The notes below the pieces were generated by a model. The model worked only from the letters and a program-made list of their open reading frames with translations. It did no database searches and was not told where the DNA came from. A stretch of 6,576 nt of DNA from Betaproteobacteria bacterium (lineage in GTDB: Bacteria > Pseudomonadota > Gammaproteobacteria > Burkholderiales > SG8-39): positions 1 through 6,576 of the forward strand of contig JAABRB010000205.1 of assembly GCA_011391185.1 (NCBI GenBank). The letters run 5' to 3'. This document shows, piece after piece, positions 6,456 through 6,576 of this stretch (its first letter is position 1; the number at the start of each line of letters is the position of its first letter). A program made the position numbers and the translations under genes.

Positions 6456-6576
6456 ATGACCGGAACCATCGACCCGACCGTCTTCTACTTGATCGTGTTC
6501 GTGCTGGCCGTCTTCGTCGGCTACCACGTGATCTGGAACGTCACGCCCGCGCTGCATACCCCGCTCATGAGCGTCA
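6456..6576 (+). CDS. pntAB: NAD(P) transhydrogenase subunit alpha-2, N-terminal part (3' truncated by window)
   Basis: Forty codons are visible before the window ends. They encode a short polar start, one membrane helix (about residues 9-28, VFYLIVFVLAVFVGYHVIW) and the sequence NVTPALHTPLMSV. This matches the beginning of the membrane domain II segment, which in E. coli is fused to the PntA C-terminus (compare SHALHTPLMSV there). The alpha-2 subunit forms part of the proton channel together with the beta subunit, whose gene (pntB) should follow. The start at 6456 has a Shine-Dalgarno sequence and gives the short N-terminus usual for stand-alone alpha-2. It is separated from pntAA by 225 nt that carry hairpins, so expression relative to pntAA may be set post-transcriptionally or by a separate promoter that I cannot identify. 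Confidence 0.92.
   Translation, partial: MTGTIDPTVFYLIVFVLAVFVGYHVIWNVTPALHTPLMSV

Overview
The window is high-GC bacterial DNA, densely coded on the plus strand only. The gene content suggests a proteobacterium: a GlcF close to the E. coli type, and a split, Rhodospirillum-style transhydrogenase with separate alpha-1 and alpha-2 genes. The overall look suggests a betaproteobacterium, possibly uncultured. That is inference, because no rRNA or other taxonomic marker is present.

Layout: (1) 1-468, the 3' end of glcF, the iron-sulfur subunit of glycolate oxidase, cut by the window edge. (2) 547-1506, a ten-helix EamA/DMT-family transporter. (3) 1540-3333, a complete half-size ABC exporter (MsbA-like, membrane domain plus ATPase). 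(4) 3330-4838, overlapping it by ATGA, one polypeptide with a periplasmic substrate-binding domain of the glycine betaine/osmoprotectant (OpuAC/ProX) family followed by the matching permease. (5) 4841-4937, a diverged second copy of the last ~97 bp of gene 4, in frame just after its stop codon. (6) 4938-5102, an intergenic stretch with a small perfect hairpin and a strong ribosome binding site. (7) 5103-6230, pntAA. (8) 6231-6455, a noncoding gap holding a compact set of G/C-tract hairpins and direct repeats. (9) 6456-6576, the start of pntAB, cut by the window edge.

Working together: genes 2, 3 and 4 are closely packed (33-nt gap, then a 4-nt overlap) and could form one transport operon following glcF. 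pntAA and pntAB, presumably with pntB beyond the window, encode the proton-translocating NAD(P) transhydrogenase, which links NADH and NADPH pools to the proton gradient.

Most of the window is ordinary metabolism and transport; I see no evidence for a new defence, mobile or secretion system. The points worth a second look are the duplicated tail after the osmoprotectant permease, the absence of its cognate ATPase, and the repeat/hairpin cassette that splits the transhydrogenase operon.
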